Assembly: GCA_001931535.1 (NCBI GenBank)
Contig: CP016211.1
Location: forward strand, 7,921,703 to 7,985,702
DNA: 64,000 bases
Direction: 5' to 3'
Origin: Minicystis rosea
GTDB lineage: Bacteria > Myxococcota_A > Polyangia > Polyangiales > Polyangiaceae
The stretch's first letter is position 1. Every line of letters starts with the position of its first letter. A program made the position numbers and the translations under genes. The notes below the pieces were generated by a model, which was not told where the DNA came from, ran no database searches, and saw only the letters and a program-made list of their open reading frames with translations. Of this stretch, positions 42,847 through 51,112 are shown piece by piece.

Positions 42847-43584
42847 TCAACGAAACGTGAGCTTCAACGTCACCGCGCTGGAGACGACGATCTCGCCGGT
42901 CTCCACCGGCGTTTGCACGGCGCCGGCGGAGGGCGCGTACTGCAGGGCGCGGGCGCGGGGGGTGACTTCGGCGGCCTCGCTCACGGAGGCCACGCCGGTG
43001 ACGGTGACGCCCGCGGCGCGGGCCATGACCTCGGCGTTGTTGCGCGCATCCTTGACGGCGTTTTCGAGCGCTTGGGCCTCGAGGGCCGAAGGGTCGTCGA
43101 GGAAGAGCTCGAAGCCGCCGGAGACGTTGGCGCCGGCGTCGACGGCGGCGCCGAGAATGGCAGACGCATAAGCACCGAGCTTGTCGACGGGGACCTTGCG
43201 CACGGAGGCAGAGAGGGTGTTGGAGGCGGAGTAACCGACGATCTGGGGAACGCGCGATCCTTCGGTCGGTGCGGCGTAGACGGGGCCGAACGAGAGGATG
43301 CTGGTGCGGAGCTTGAGGTTCGGAATCCCCTTCGCCTGGAGGGCCTCGATGACGCGCGTCATCCTCCCGTTCGCCTCCTTCTGCACCTCTTCCAGCGTCC
43401 GGCCCTGCGCTTCCACGCCGACCGTGAGACGGACCGAATCCGGGCGAGCATGGACCGTGGCGCTGCCGGTGGCGACAATCACCCTCTCCGTCTCCTCGGC
43501 GAAGGCGAGCGCGGGGACGATGAGGGCGACGAGCGCGATCAACGCAGCGATGATGGGGTGTCTGGCAGACGATCGAGCCACCAT
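42847..43584 (-). CDS. Periplasmic SIMPL-domain protein (DUF541)
   Basis: A 245-residue protein starting at ATG 43584 with GAGGAGG upstream. It has a signal peptide of about 29 residues (ending ALAFA) and the SIMPL domain: VIVATGSATVHARPDSVRLTVGVE, then a segment ending with GYSASNTLS. SIMPL proteins are periplasmic or outer-membrane associated. Some have been linked to stress response, but the biochemical role is unknown. Confidence 0.85.
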   Translation of the reverse strand: MVARSSARHPIIAALIALVALIVPALAFAEETERVIVATGSATVHARPDSVRLTVGVEAQGRTLEEVQKEANGRMTRVIEALQAKGIPNLKLRTSILSFGPVYAAPTEGSRVPQIVGYSASNTLSASVRKVPVDKLGAYASAILGAAVDAGANVSGGFELFLDDPSALEAQALENAVKDARNNAEVMARAAGVTVTGVASVSEAAEVTPRARALQYAPSAGAVQTPVETGEIVVSSAVTLKLTFR

Positions 43585-43896
43585 GATCCGGATCTCCTCC
43601 TCTCGGCGGGCAGAGCGCGGACGCCGGCGACGCCCCGACGAGGACGCCGCGCGACGATCATGGAGCCGCATCGCGCGCGTCCTCAGTGGATGCCACGCGA
43701 AAAGCCGACGCGGACCGGAACGCGGCGCGATCGTGGGAAGACCGGAGCGAGGTGAAATGGTTGGGGCCGCCCGCGCCGGCATGCGTCATGCGCGAGAGAT
43801 CGACCTCCCGGGTGACGCGATCCTCGACGTCGGGTATGGATCGGCACTGCTCTGCGGGGATGATGAGCCTCGATGCGAGCTGGAGGGACTCGATTG
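43585..43896. promoter_or_regulatory. 312-base divergent intergenic region
   Basis: No gene is supported between the SIMPL gene and the WS/DGAT gene. The two are divergent, so promoters for both should lie here. I see no clear palindrome, -35/-10 pair or riboswitch-like structure. The ribosome sites GAGGAGG (minus strand) and GGAGGG (43882-43887) mark the ends. Confidence 0.4.
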
Positions 43897-45324
43897 ATGA
43901 GCGCGCGGAAGAGCCTCAACCCCCTGGATCGACTGTTTCTCGCAGGCGAGACCCACGAGTCGTTGATGCACGTGGGGGTGTTGATCCCATTTTCCCCGCC
44001 GGCGCACGGGGCGAGCGAGCTGATCCGCTCGCTCATCGACGAGCTGAAGCGACAACCGCGGGCGTTCCCGCCGTGGAACTTGAAGCTGCGTCACCCGGCG
44101 CTGCTCTCGAGCCCGCTCCAGGCCTGGGTGGAAGATCCGGATTTCGACGTCGATTACCACGTCCGCCGCTCCGCCTTGCCGAGCCCCGGCGACGAGCGCG
44201 AGCTCGGCATTTTGGTGTCCCGCCTCCACAGCAACAAGATCGATTTTCACCGGCCGCCGTGGGAGGTCCATTTCATCGAGGGGCTCGAGGGCGGGCGGTT
44301 CGCCATGTACTTCAAGGTCCATCACGCGCTCGTCGATGGATATACGGGGATGCGGCTCCTCATCCGCAGCCTCTCGACGGATCCGGAGGAGCGCGACAAA
44401 CCGATGTTCTTCTCGCTGCCGCCGGCCGCGCCCAAACAATGGCACGACGAGGGCGCGGAGCCGACGCTGGGCCGGCTGATGGAGATGCTCCATGAGCAGG
44501 TGGGCGCCACGAAGGACGCGGGGCGCGCGCTGGTCAACGTCCTCAAGGCGACGCGGGAGAAGGATCGATCGCTGGTCTCGCCGCTGGCGGCGCCGCGCTC
44601 GGTGCTCAATCAGAAGATCAGCAGGAACCGCCGCTTCGCCACCCAACAATACTCCGCCGAGCGGCTCCGGCGCGTGGCCAAGGCCCATGACGGGACGCTC
44701 AACGACGTCGTGCTCGCGCTCACCGGAGGCGCGTTGCGGCGGCTCCTCGCCGAGCAGGGCGCGCTCCCCGATCAAGCGCTCACCGCGATGCTCCCCGTCA
44801 ACATCCGCCCCAAGGACGATCCCGGCGGCGGCAACGCGGTCGGCGCCATCCTCGCCACGCTGGCGACCGACATCGATGATCCGGCGCGCCGCCTCGAGAC
44901 CATCGTCGCTTCGACGAAGCGCGCCAAAGGGCAGCTCCAGGGCTTGTCGCGAAGCGCCATCATGCAATACAGCACGCTCCTCCTGACACCGGCGTTGATC
45001 TCCCAGATCCCCGGGGCCGTAGGGAGGGTGCGGCCGACGTTCAACCTGGTGGTGTCCAACGTGCCTGGGCCCGAGACACCGCTCTATTTCCGGGGCTTCC
45101 GCGCGGAGGCCCTTTATCCATTGTCGATTCCGTTTCACGGATACGGGCTGAACGTCACCGTCAATGGTTATGCGGGGACGTTGTGCTTCGGCTTCATCGG
45201 GTGCCGCGATGGGCTGCCGCATTTGCAGCGGCTCGCGGTGTATGGCGCCGAGGCGCTGGAGGAGCTCGAAGCCAGCCTGCCCGGGCGCGCCGAGGCGCAC
45301 GAAGCCGTCGCGCTGGCGAAGTGA
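43897..45324 (+). CDS. Wax ester synthase/diacylglycerol acyltransferase (WS/DGAT)
   Basis: A 475-residue protein, near the usual 460-480. ATG 43897 follows GGAGGG by nine bases. The family active-site motif HHALVDG is at 142-148, and NVPGPETPLYF lies in the C-terminal half. WS/DGAT enzymes transfer acyl groups from acyl-CoA to fatty alcohols or diacylglycerol, making storage lipids that form inclusions. The next gene starts in the stop codon of this one. Confidence 0.95.
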   Translation: MSARKSLNPLDRLFLAGETHESLMHVGVLIPFSPPAHGASELIRSLIDELKRQPRAFPPWNLKLRHPALLSSPLQAWVEDPDFDVDYHVRRSALPSPGDERELGILVSRLHSNKIDFHRPPWEVHFIEGLEGGRFAMYFKVHHALVDGYTGMRLLIRSLSTDPEERDKPMFFSLPPAAPKQWHDEGAEPTLGRLMEMLHEQVGATKDAGRALVNVLKATREKDRSLVSPLAAPRSVLNQKISRNRRFATQQYSAERLRRVAKAHDGTLNDVVLALTGGALRRLLAEQGALPDQALTAMLPVNIRPKDDPGGGNAVGAILATLATDIDDPARRLETIVASTKRAKGQLQGLSRSAIMQYSTLLLTPALISQIPGAVGRVRPTFNLVVSNVPGPETPLYFRGFRAEALYPLSIPFHGYGLNVTVNGYAGTLCFGFIGCRDGLPHLQRLAVYGAEALEELEASLPGRAEAHEAVALAK

Positions 45325-46076
45325 TTCGGCTGGCGTTCATTCAGGAGAAGGGCAATGGGCGGCTCGATCCGGAGATGGATCAGGTGCGGCGCGAGCTCTC
45401 GCGGCGCGGGGTGCCCGTGCAGCTCTTCACCGAGAAGCGGCTCTCGCGCCGGCAGCTCGCGCTCGGGCGCGATACGCTGGTGGTGGGCTACGTGCCCATC
45501 GTGGTCGGCGCCTTACGCCAGCTCGACGTGGGCGTGCCCGAGCCCAACGATTACCCCCTGAGCCTGCGTAGCCATCTGCACCGCCGCGTCTGGGAGAGCA
45601 CGGTCGGCGAGGTGAAAGACGCCGTGCTCGACGGTCGCTTCGCCGGTGCCTTCGTGAAGCCGAAAGGGAGGCTCAAGCACTTCACGGGGCTCGTCATCGA
45701 TTCGCCCGCCGACCTCTGGCACCTCGGAGAGACGGGCCGAAAGCAGGCCGTGTTTTGCGCCGAGGTCGTCGCGTGGAAGAGCGAGTGGCGATACTTCATC
45801 CTCGAAGGACGCATCGCCGGCGCGCGGCCCTATGCGGGAGACCCGACGATTCGGCCGGACGACGAGGTGGTGCGCGCGGCGATCGCGACGCTCCATGAAG
45901 CCGGTGAGGGGCTCCGTGGGTTCGGCATCGATTTCGGGGTGCTCGGCGATGGGCGGACGGCGCTCGTCGAGATGAATGATGGCTTCTCGCTCGGGTCCTA
46001 TGGAGTCGAGGATGCGGTGTATACCGATCTCGTGATGGCGCGCTGGGGCGAGATCACCGGGACGGACGGCCGCTGA
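45321..46076 (+). CDS. ATP-grasp domain protein
   Basis: A 251-residue protein starting at GTG 45321, which overlaps the WS/DGAT stop (GTGA), so the two are coupled. It has an ATP-grasp-like C-terminal half: FVKPKGRLKHFTG (lysine strand), EVVAWKSEWRYF and IDFGVLGDGRTALVEMNDGFSLGSY, the metal-binding acidic strand. Relatives are annotated DUF4343. ATP-grasp enzymes join carboxylates to amines or thiols using ATP. The substrate is unknown, and a link to lipid storage is inferred from coupling alone. Confidence 0.75.
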   Translation: MIRLAFIQEKGNGRLDPEMDQVRRELSRRGVPVQLFTEKRLSRRQLALGRDTLVVGYVPIVVGALRQLDVGVPEPNDYPLSLRSHLHRRVWESTVGEVKDAVLDGRFAGAFVKPKGRLKHFTGLVIDSPADLWHLGETGRKQAVFCAEVVAWKSEWRYFILEGRIAGARPYAGDPTIRPDDEVVRAAIATLHEAGEGLRGFGIDFGVLGDGRTALVEMNDGFSLGSYGVEDAVYTDLVMARWGEITGTDGR

Positions 46077-46139
46077 CGCAGAGGGCGGGAACCCGAGGGC
46101 GCGCAGGGTGTCTAGGCCCCGCACCTGGAGGAACGCCTC

Positions 46140-49100
46140 ATGCGCGCCTGGCTTCGGATCACGGGTTTCGTCTTTCTTTCGGCGTGCAGCGGTGGGGCGT
46201 TGCCCGAGGTGCGATCGATCCCGCCCGCGACGATGGTGGCGGAGGGTTATGCGTTTCCGGAGGGGGACTGGTCCGGCCCGAAGGTCGTCGCGCCGCCGCT
46301 CGATCTCACGGCCTCCGATGGCAGCGGGCTCAAGCTCGTCTCGCTCGAAGCGCGCGCGGTGGTCGAGGATCCGCTGGCCTTCACGGAGCTTCATCTCACC
46401 TTCGACAACCCCGAGCGCCGCCAGCGCGAAGGCACGTTCACCATCACGCTGCCCGAGGGAGCCGCGATCTCCCGCTTCGCGATGAAGAACGACGATGGTT
46501 GGCAGGAAGGCGAGGTCGTCGAGAAGAAGGCTGCGCGCGCGGCCTACGAGGATTTCCTCCACCGGAAACAGGATCCGGCGCTGCTCGAACAGGCGGCGGG
46601 AAACCAATTCTCGGCGCGGGTGTTTCCCATTCCGGCGCAGGGGCGAAAGGAGATCGTCGTCTCGTATTCGCAGGAGATCGAGAGCGGTCGTTCGTGGTCT
46701 CTGCCACTGCGCGGATTGCCGGAGCTCGGTCAGCTCGAGGTCTCGGTCTCGTCGCAGGCCGAGCCGATCGCGCGCATGTCGCAAAGCAACGTCACGCCGG
46801 CCGCGGATTTCACGCTCGATCCCAAGCTCGTCGGGCGATCTGCGGGGCTGCGTCACGGCAATCTGGTGCTGGCGCGGGTGCGTCCCCTGCCCGACGCGGA
46901 CCCCGATCCGCTGGGCGCGACGCTCCTGCTCGTGGACACGAGCGCATCGCGCGCGCTCGGGTTCGAGGAAGAGACTCGGCTCGTCGATGCGCTGGTGCGG
47001 CGAATCGCGAGCACGGCGGGCGCGCAAACGAAGGTCGTGGTGGCGTGCTTCGATCAAACGGTCGATCCGATCTTCGAAGGCGAGGCCGGCACGTGGGGTG
47101 ACGGCGATGCGCGGAAGATGCGGACGCGGCAAGCGTTCGGCGCTTCGAATCTGGGGCGTGCGCTCGGCTGGGCCGAGGAGCACGCAGGGGATGGATACAA
47201 GCGGGTGGTGCTCGTCGGAGATGGGGTGGCGACCGCGGGAGAGACGGCGGCGGGCGCGATCGGTGCACGCGCGGCGAAGCTCGCGAGCAAGGGAGTGGAG
47301 CGGCTCGACGTGATTGCCGTCGGTGGCATTCGTGACGAAGCGACGTTGAAGAAGATCGCGACGGCGGGGCTCCCGCGCGATGGAGTGGTGGCCGACGCGA
47401 GCTTGGGTATCGAGGCCATCACTGCGCGTTTGTCGCTGCGGACGCATTCGGGGATTCCGGTCCAGGTGGAGGGCGCGCGCTGGAGCTTTCCGACGCGGCT
47501 CGACGGGGTGCAGGCCGGCGACGAAGTGTTGGTGTATGCCGATGTTCCCGAGGGCACGCCGGTGCGGGTGCGCGTCGGTGATCGCACGGGTCCAGCGCTG
47601 GACTTGGCGCCCGTGGCGCGGCCGCTCTTGGAGAGGAGCGTGGCGCGGGCGAAGATTGCCAGTCTGCTGGCGACAGAGAGCGCCGCACCGCAGCCCGAGG
47701 TGGTGCGCGAGGTGATTGCGCTCTCGACACGACATCGGGTGTTGAGCCCGTATACGTCGCTGCTGGTGCTGGAGACGGAGCAGGACTATGCGCGGTTCTC
47801 GCTCGACCGGAGGGCGCTCGCCGACATCCTCACGGTCTCTGGCGGCAAGCTCGCGGTGATGGATCGCCGGCCGGCGAATGGCAAAACCGATCACGCCAAA
47901 CCGATCTCGCGGGTGGCCCAAGAGCGGCGCGTCGAGCAGAAGGAGAGCGGGAGGACGCTGCCGAGCGCGCCGCCTGCGCATGGCGAAGAGCGCTTCTCGG
48001 TGCGGCCCGCGGGGCCTCCCCGCGCCGCGCCGGCGCCTTCGAGGAACTTGGATACGAGTGATCCGCCGAGCGCGCGCGGCAACATGTGGGGTGACAACGT
48101 CGGCGATTCTTTCGGCGCGGGTGGGCTCGGGCTCACGGGGAGCGGCGAAGGCGGCGGCGGGCGTGGAGAGGGCATCGGGCTCGGCCGGGTGGGCACGCTC
48201 GGGCACGGCGCAGGCTCGGGCGCAGCGCGCGGACACGGCGGTATCGCTGGAGATGTCTCGCACAGCGCGAGCGTCAGGAGTGGAACGCTCACCATCCCAA
48301 CGCCCCGCCCCGCGCAGGGATATGGAAGGCCCGCGACACCGCCGGCGAGCGTGAGCGCGGGCGCGACGACGGTGAGCGGGCGCATTCCGCCGGAGGTGAT
48401 TCAAAGGGTGGTGCGAGAGCGCATGTCCGCCATTCGCCGTTGCTATGAAACGGGCCTCGCGCAGAGCCCCGGGCTCGCGGGGCGCGCAGGCGTGCGCTTC
48501 ATGATCGGGCCCAGCGGGACCGTGGCCACGATCTCCCTCGACAGCAGCCTCGATGCTTCCACCAATTCGTGCATCACCGCCGAGTTTCGGAAGATGCGTT
48601 TTCCGGCGCCCGAGGGCGGATCCATCACGGTGAGCTATCCACTCCTGTTCTCGCCTGCCGATTCCTCATCTCCGGCGCCGGAGCGTCATGTCGAGATGCC
48701 GCCCACCCCGGTTCCGCCGGCGCGTGAAGCGCCGAGAGATTCGCGTGTGGATCCGTATACGGGTCGCTTCAAGACGGTGATGGATGTGCTCGCCCGGGGC
48801 GGGGCGCAGGCCGCGGTGGAAGGTGCGTTTGCATGGCATCGCGAGGCGCCGGGCGACGTGATGGCGCTGGTAGCGCTGGGCGAAGCGCTGGAGGCCGCGC
48901 AGGCGCCGGCGAGCGCGGCGCGGGCCTATGGATCGATCATCGATCTGTTCCCGGGGCGCGCGGATCTGCGGCGCTTCGCGGGCGAGCGGCTCGAGCGACT
49001 CGCGGGCGGGGCGGCGCTCGACATGGCCATCGACAGCTTCGAAAAGGCCGAGGAGCAGCGGCCCGATCACCCGGCGAGCCACCGCCTCTTGGCCTTCGCG

Positions 49101-49673
49101 CGCCTGCGCCGTGGTGACCACGCGGGCGCGTTCGAGGCCGCGGAGCGGGGTTTGAAGCAGGCTTATCCCGCCAATCGCTTTCGCGGAGTGAACGAGATCC
49201 TGCGCGAGGATCTGGGGCTCATCGCGGCCGCATGGATCAAGGCGGATCCCAAGCGACAGGACGAGATCACGAGCCGCCTCGTGAACGCAGGTGGAACGCT
49301 GGAAAGCGAGCCGTCCCTGCGCTTCGTGCTGGGGTGGGAGACGGACGCGAACGACGTCGATTTCCACATCGAGGACGCCGAAGGAGGGCACGCCTATTAC
49401 AACCAGCCGATGCTCCCGAGCGGCGGCCGCCTCTATGCGGACGTGACGACGGGATATGGCCCCGAGTGCTTCACCATTCGGCTGCCGAAGGAGCGGCGCT
49501 CGGCGGAGTACCGGCTTTCGGCCCACTACTATTCACGCGGGCCGATGGGCTATGGAATGGGCAAGCTCGAGATCCTCGACCACGACGGCAAGGGCGGGAT
49601 CACCTTCGAGGAGAGGCCTTTCGTGGTGATGGCGGATCGGGCGTTCGTGGATCTGGGGCGGGTATCGCGGTGA
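46140..49673 (+). CDS. VIT/vWA lipoprotein with AgmX/PglI-type and DUF2135-type domains
   Basis: A 1177-residue protein starting at ATG 46140 after GGAGG. The signal peptide ends in lipobox LSAC (Cys 16). Domains: VIT (about 50-190), von Willebrand A with MIDAS residues DTSAS at 266-270, a disordered Gly/Ser/Pro region (about 600-750), and an AgmX/PglI-like C-terminal domain (PPEVIQRVVRERM near 752-764, then RRCYETGLAQSPGLAG). Helical TPR-like sequence and a DUF2135-like beta domain follow (ETDANDVDFHIEDAEGG). The VIT+vWA pair is known from inter-alpha-trypsin inhibitor-like surface proteins. AgmX/PglI domains are known in myxobacterial gliding proteins. It probably works at the cell surface, perhaps in adhesion or motility. 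Confidence 0.85.
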   Translation: MRAWLRITGFVFLSACSGGALPEVRSIPPATMVAEGYAFPEGDWSGPKVVAPPLDLTASDGSGLKLVSLEARAVVEDPLAFTELHLTFDNPERRQREGTFTITLPEGAAISRFAMKNDDGWQEGEVVEKKAARAAYEDFLHRKQDPALLEQAAGNQFSARVFPIPAQGRKEIVVSYSQEIESGRSWSLPLRGLPELGQLEVSVSSQAEPIARMSQSNVTPAADFTLDPKLVGRSAGLRHGNLVLARVRPLPDADPDPLGATLLLVDTSASRALGFEEETRLVDALVRRIASTAGAQTKVVVACFDQTVDPIFEGEAGTWGDGDARKMRTRQAFGASNLGRALGWAEEHAGDGYKRVVLVGDGVATAGETAAGAIGARAAKLASKGVERLDVIAVGGIRDEATLKKIATAGLPRDGVVADASLGIEAITARLSLRTHSGIPVQVEGARWSFPTRLDGVQAGDEVLVYADVPEGTPVRVRVGDRTGPALDLAPVARPLLERSVARAKIASLLATESAAPQPEVVREVIALSTRHRVLSPYTSLLVLETEQDYARFSLDRRALADILTVSGGKLAVMDRRPANGKTDHAKPISRVAQERRVEQKESGRTLPSAPPAHGEERFSVRPAGPPRAAPAPSRNLDTSDPPSARGNMWGDNVGDSFGAGGLGLTGSGEGGGGRGEGIGLGRVGTLGHGAGSGAARGHGGIAGDVSHSASVRSGTLTIPTPRPAQGYGRPATPPASVSAGATTVSGRIPPEVIQRVVRERMSAIRRCYETGLAQSPGLAGRAGVRFMIGPSGTVATISLDSSLDASTNSCITAEFRKMRFPAPEGGSITVSYPLLFSPADSSSPAPERHVEMPPTPVPPAREAPRDSRVDPYTGRFKTVMDVLARGGAQAAVEGAFAWHREAPGDVMALVALGEALEAAQAPASAARAYGSIIDLFPGRADLRRFAGERLERLAGGAALDMAIDSFEKAEEQRPDHPASHRLLAFARLRRGDHAGAFEAAERGLKQAYPANRFRGVNEILREDLGLIAAAWIKADPKRQDEITSRLVNAGGTLESEPSLRFVLGWETDANDVDFHIEDAEGGHAYYNQPMLPSGGRLYADVTTGYGPECFTIRLPKERRSAEYRLSAHYYSRGPMGYGMGKLEILDHDGKGGITFEERPFVVMADRAFVDLGRVSR

Positions 49674-49828
49674 CGTGACGAGGGGATTCGCGCCGCGGTC
49701 GGGGAGACGACGGCGCGAAGTGTGTTGTTGGCCAGCGATGTGGGGTCTATCGGGATAGGCTCCTAACCGCTTCGCCCAGCACTGCCACGTCGTCGACATC
49801 GACGCCGACTCCCCGCAAGCCGAAGCGC

Positions 49829-49954
49829 TAGCAGCCTGTTGTTCTTCGTCGCGAGCGCTCCGAAGCCAGCGAGCCCGACCGATGAATCCTCTGCGATTTC
49901 GAGGGAGGGCGACCGATGATTCGGAGCGCGCAGCAGAAGATCAACAGGCTGCTA
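49829..49954. mobile_element. MITE-like element with imperfect terminal inverted repeats
   Basis: About 126 bases with ends that are inverted repeats: TAGCAGCCTGTTG at 49829-49841 matches the reverse complement of the right end at 49942-49954, and GCGCTCCGAA matches inside it, giving arms of about 35 bases with a few mismatches. The 324 bases between the VIT gene and the TetR gene hold no ORF that can be supported, and no transposase is present, so it would need one in trans. Internal direct repeats CGACCGATGA (two copies) are seen. No clear target duplication was found. Confidence 0.6.
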
Positions 49955-49997
49955 ACACCAAACCCCCGGCCCCCTCCCTGCGTGAGCATGCGGACGC

Positions 49998-50579
49998 TCA
50001 CCGACCCGCCGGCCTGGAGGGTCGGAGCCCAGCTAGCGTCACAGATACGAGGCGGCGCACCGCGGCCATCGAGGTCACCCTATGCGCTCCCGAGAGCGCG
50101 TTCACGCAGTAGTTTGCGAGCTCGGCAGGCGAGACGTCGTTGCGGAGACGGCCACGCGTCGCCCCGTCTGCGATGACGTCCCGAAGCATGTCGGTGAGCT
50201 GCTGGTAGCCGCGCGTCGCGAGGTCACTGTGCCGCATGAAGGCGACCAGCTCAGAGGCATGCTGCTCGTGGACGAGCCGGGCGTACGTCTCCAGCATGAT
50301 CTCGAGTCGACGCTCCGCCCCGTCCGCCGCGTCCCGCGCGGCAACGAGCTCGGCGAGGTTGCTCTCGACCTGCCGCTCGTGCCAACCGGCGAGGATCGCG
50401 TCCACGTCGGGGAAGTACTTGTAGAGGGTCGCGCGCGTGATGCCGGCGCGCTGCGCGATCGCCGACATCGTCAGTGACGTCAGCCCGCGCTCTGCCACGA
50501 GCGCTGGCGCAGCGTCGAGGATGGCGTCGCGCACCTCCTCTCGATGCGAGGCGATCGTGTCGTTCCAGAGCTTCGGCAT
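49998..50579 (-). CDS. TetR-family transcriptional regulator
   Basis: A 193-residue protein. Residues about 12-60 are the TetR N-terminal helix-turn-helix (RDAILDAAPALVAERG, then TMSAIAQRAGITRATLYKYFPD). The C-terminal domain is variable and should bind a ligand. It is divergent from an EthD-domain gene 101 bases away, with a palindromic operator between them, so it probably represses that gene and perhaps itself. Confidence 0.93.
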   Translation of the reverse strand: MPKLWNDTIASHREEVRDAILDAAPALVAERGLTSLTMSAIAQRAGITRATLYKYFPDVDAILAGWHERQVESNLAELVAARDAADGAERRLEIMLETYARLVHEQHASELVAFMRHSDLATRGYQQLTDMLRDVIADGATRGRLRNDVSPAELANYCVNALSGAHRVTSMAAVRRLVSVTLAGLRPSRPAGR

Positions 50580-50624
50580 CGCGACATTCTACGGCTGCTG
50601 GTCGTATACAGATGGACTTTGTAC

Positions 50625-50639
50625 TTTACACTATGTAAA
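50625..50639. promoter_or_regulatory. Probable TetR operator
   Basis: TTTACACTATGTAAA is a perfect inverted repeat (TTTAC, five-base spacer, GTAAA) in the divergent TetR/EthD intergenic region. It is AT-rich against a very GC-rich genome and lies where both promoters should be. Binding by the adjacent regulator is inferred. Confidence 0.55.
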
Positions 50640-50680
50640 TCAAAACAAACGGCTCGACATTGAGCCGCCCCGGAGGAGCC

Positions 50681-51034
50681 ATGCTGAAGATTTTCGCTTT
50701 TCTCGCCAGGCGCCAGGGCATGGATGTGCAGGCGTTCCGTGACCATTACGAGACCCGCCACGTTCCCTTGATTTGCAGCCTGGCGCCCGCGCCGCTCGTC
50801 TACAAGCGCAACTACTTGAAGCGCGGAGACGAGCTCAACCTCGAGGGTGGCGCCGCGATCGGCTTCGACGTCGTCACCGAACAGGTCTTTGCCGATCGAG
50901 AGGCCTTCCACGCCTGGCTCGCCAAGCTGGCGGCCCCGGAGAACGCGGGCCGCGTCCGCGAGGACGAGGATCGCTTCCTCGATCGCTCGCACTACTTCGC
51001 CTACGTCATCGAGGAGTGCGTGACGACGGGGTGA
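50681..51034 (+). CDS. EthD-domain protein
   Basis: A 117-residue protein from ATG 50681, which follows GGAGGAG. It belongs to the dimeric alpha/beta-barrel superfamily: it begins MLKIFAFLARRQGMDVQAF and carries RDHYETRHVPL, the EthD-type start and His motif. EthD relatives act in ether degradation or aromatic polyketide processing, often as small oxygenases or cyclases. The substrate is unknown. It is controlled, probably, by the divergent TetR regulator. Confidence 0.85.
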   Translation: MLKIFAFLARRQGMDVQAFRDHYETRHVPLICSLAPAPLVYKRNYLKRGDELNLEGGAAIGFDVVTEQVFADREAFHAWLAKLAAPENAGRVREDEDRFLDRSHYFAYVIEECVTTG

Positions 51035-51112
51035 TCTCCCCGTTCCCCGTGCGCCGCGTTTGGCGCCAACCCTCGCCGCCCGTCGGGATGGGGACCGCTC
51101 CGGCTCGATACT

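Noticed and set aside
45513..48404. Long minus-strand frame opposite the ATP-grasp and VIT/vWA genes
   Set aside because: Arg/His-rich product; the plus strand carries ATP-grasp and vWA motifs.
49882..50112. Small plus-strand open frame across the MITE-like element
   Set aside because: It overlaps the element's arm and the TetR gene 3' end and has no ribosome site.
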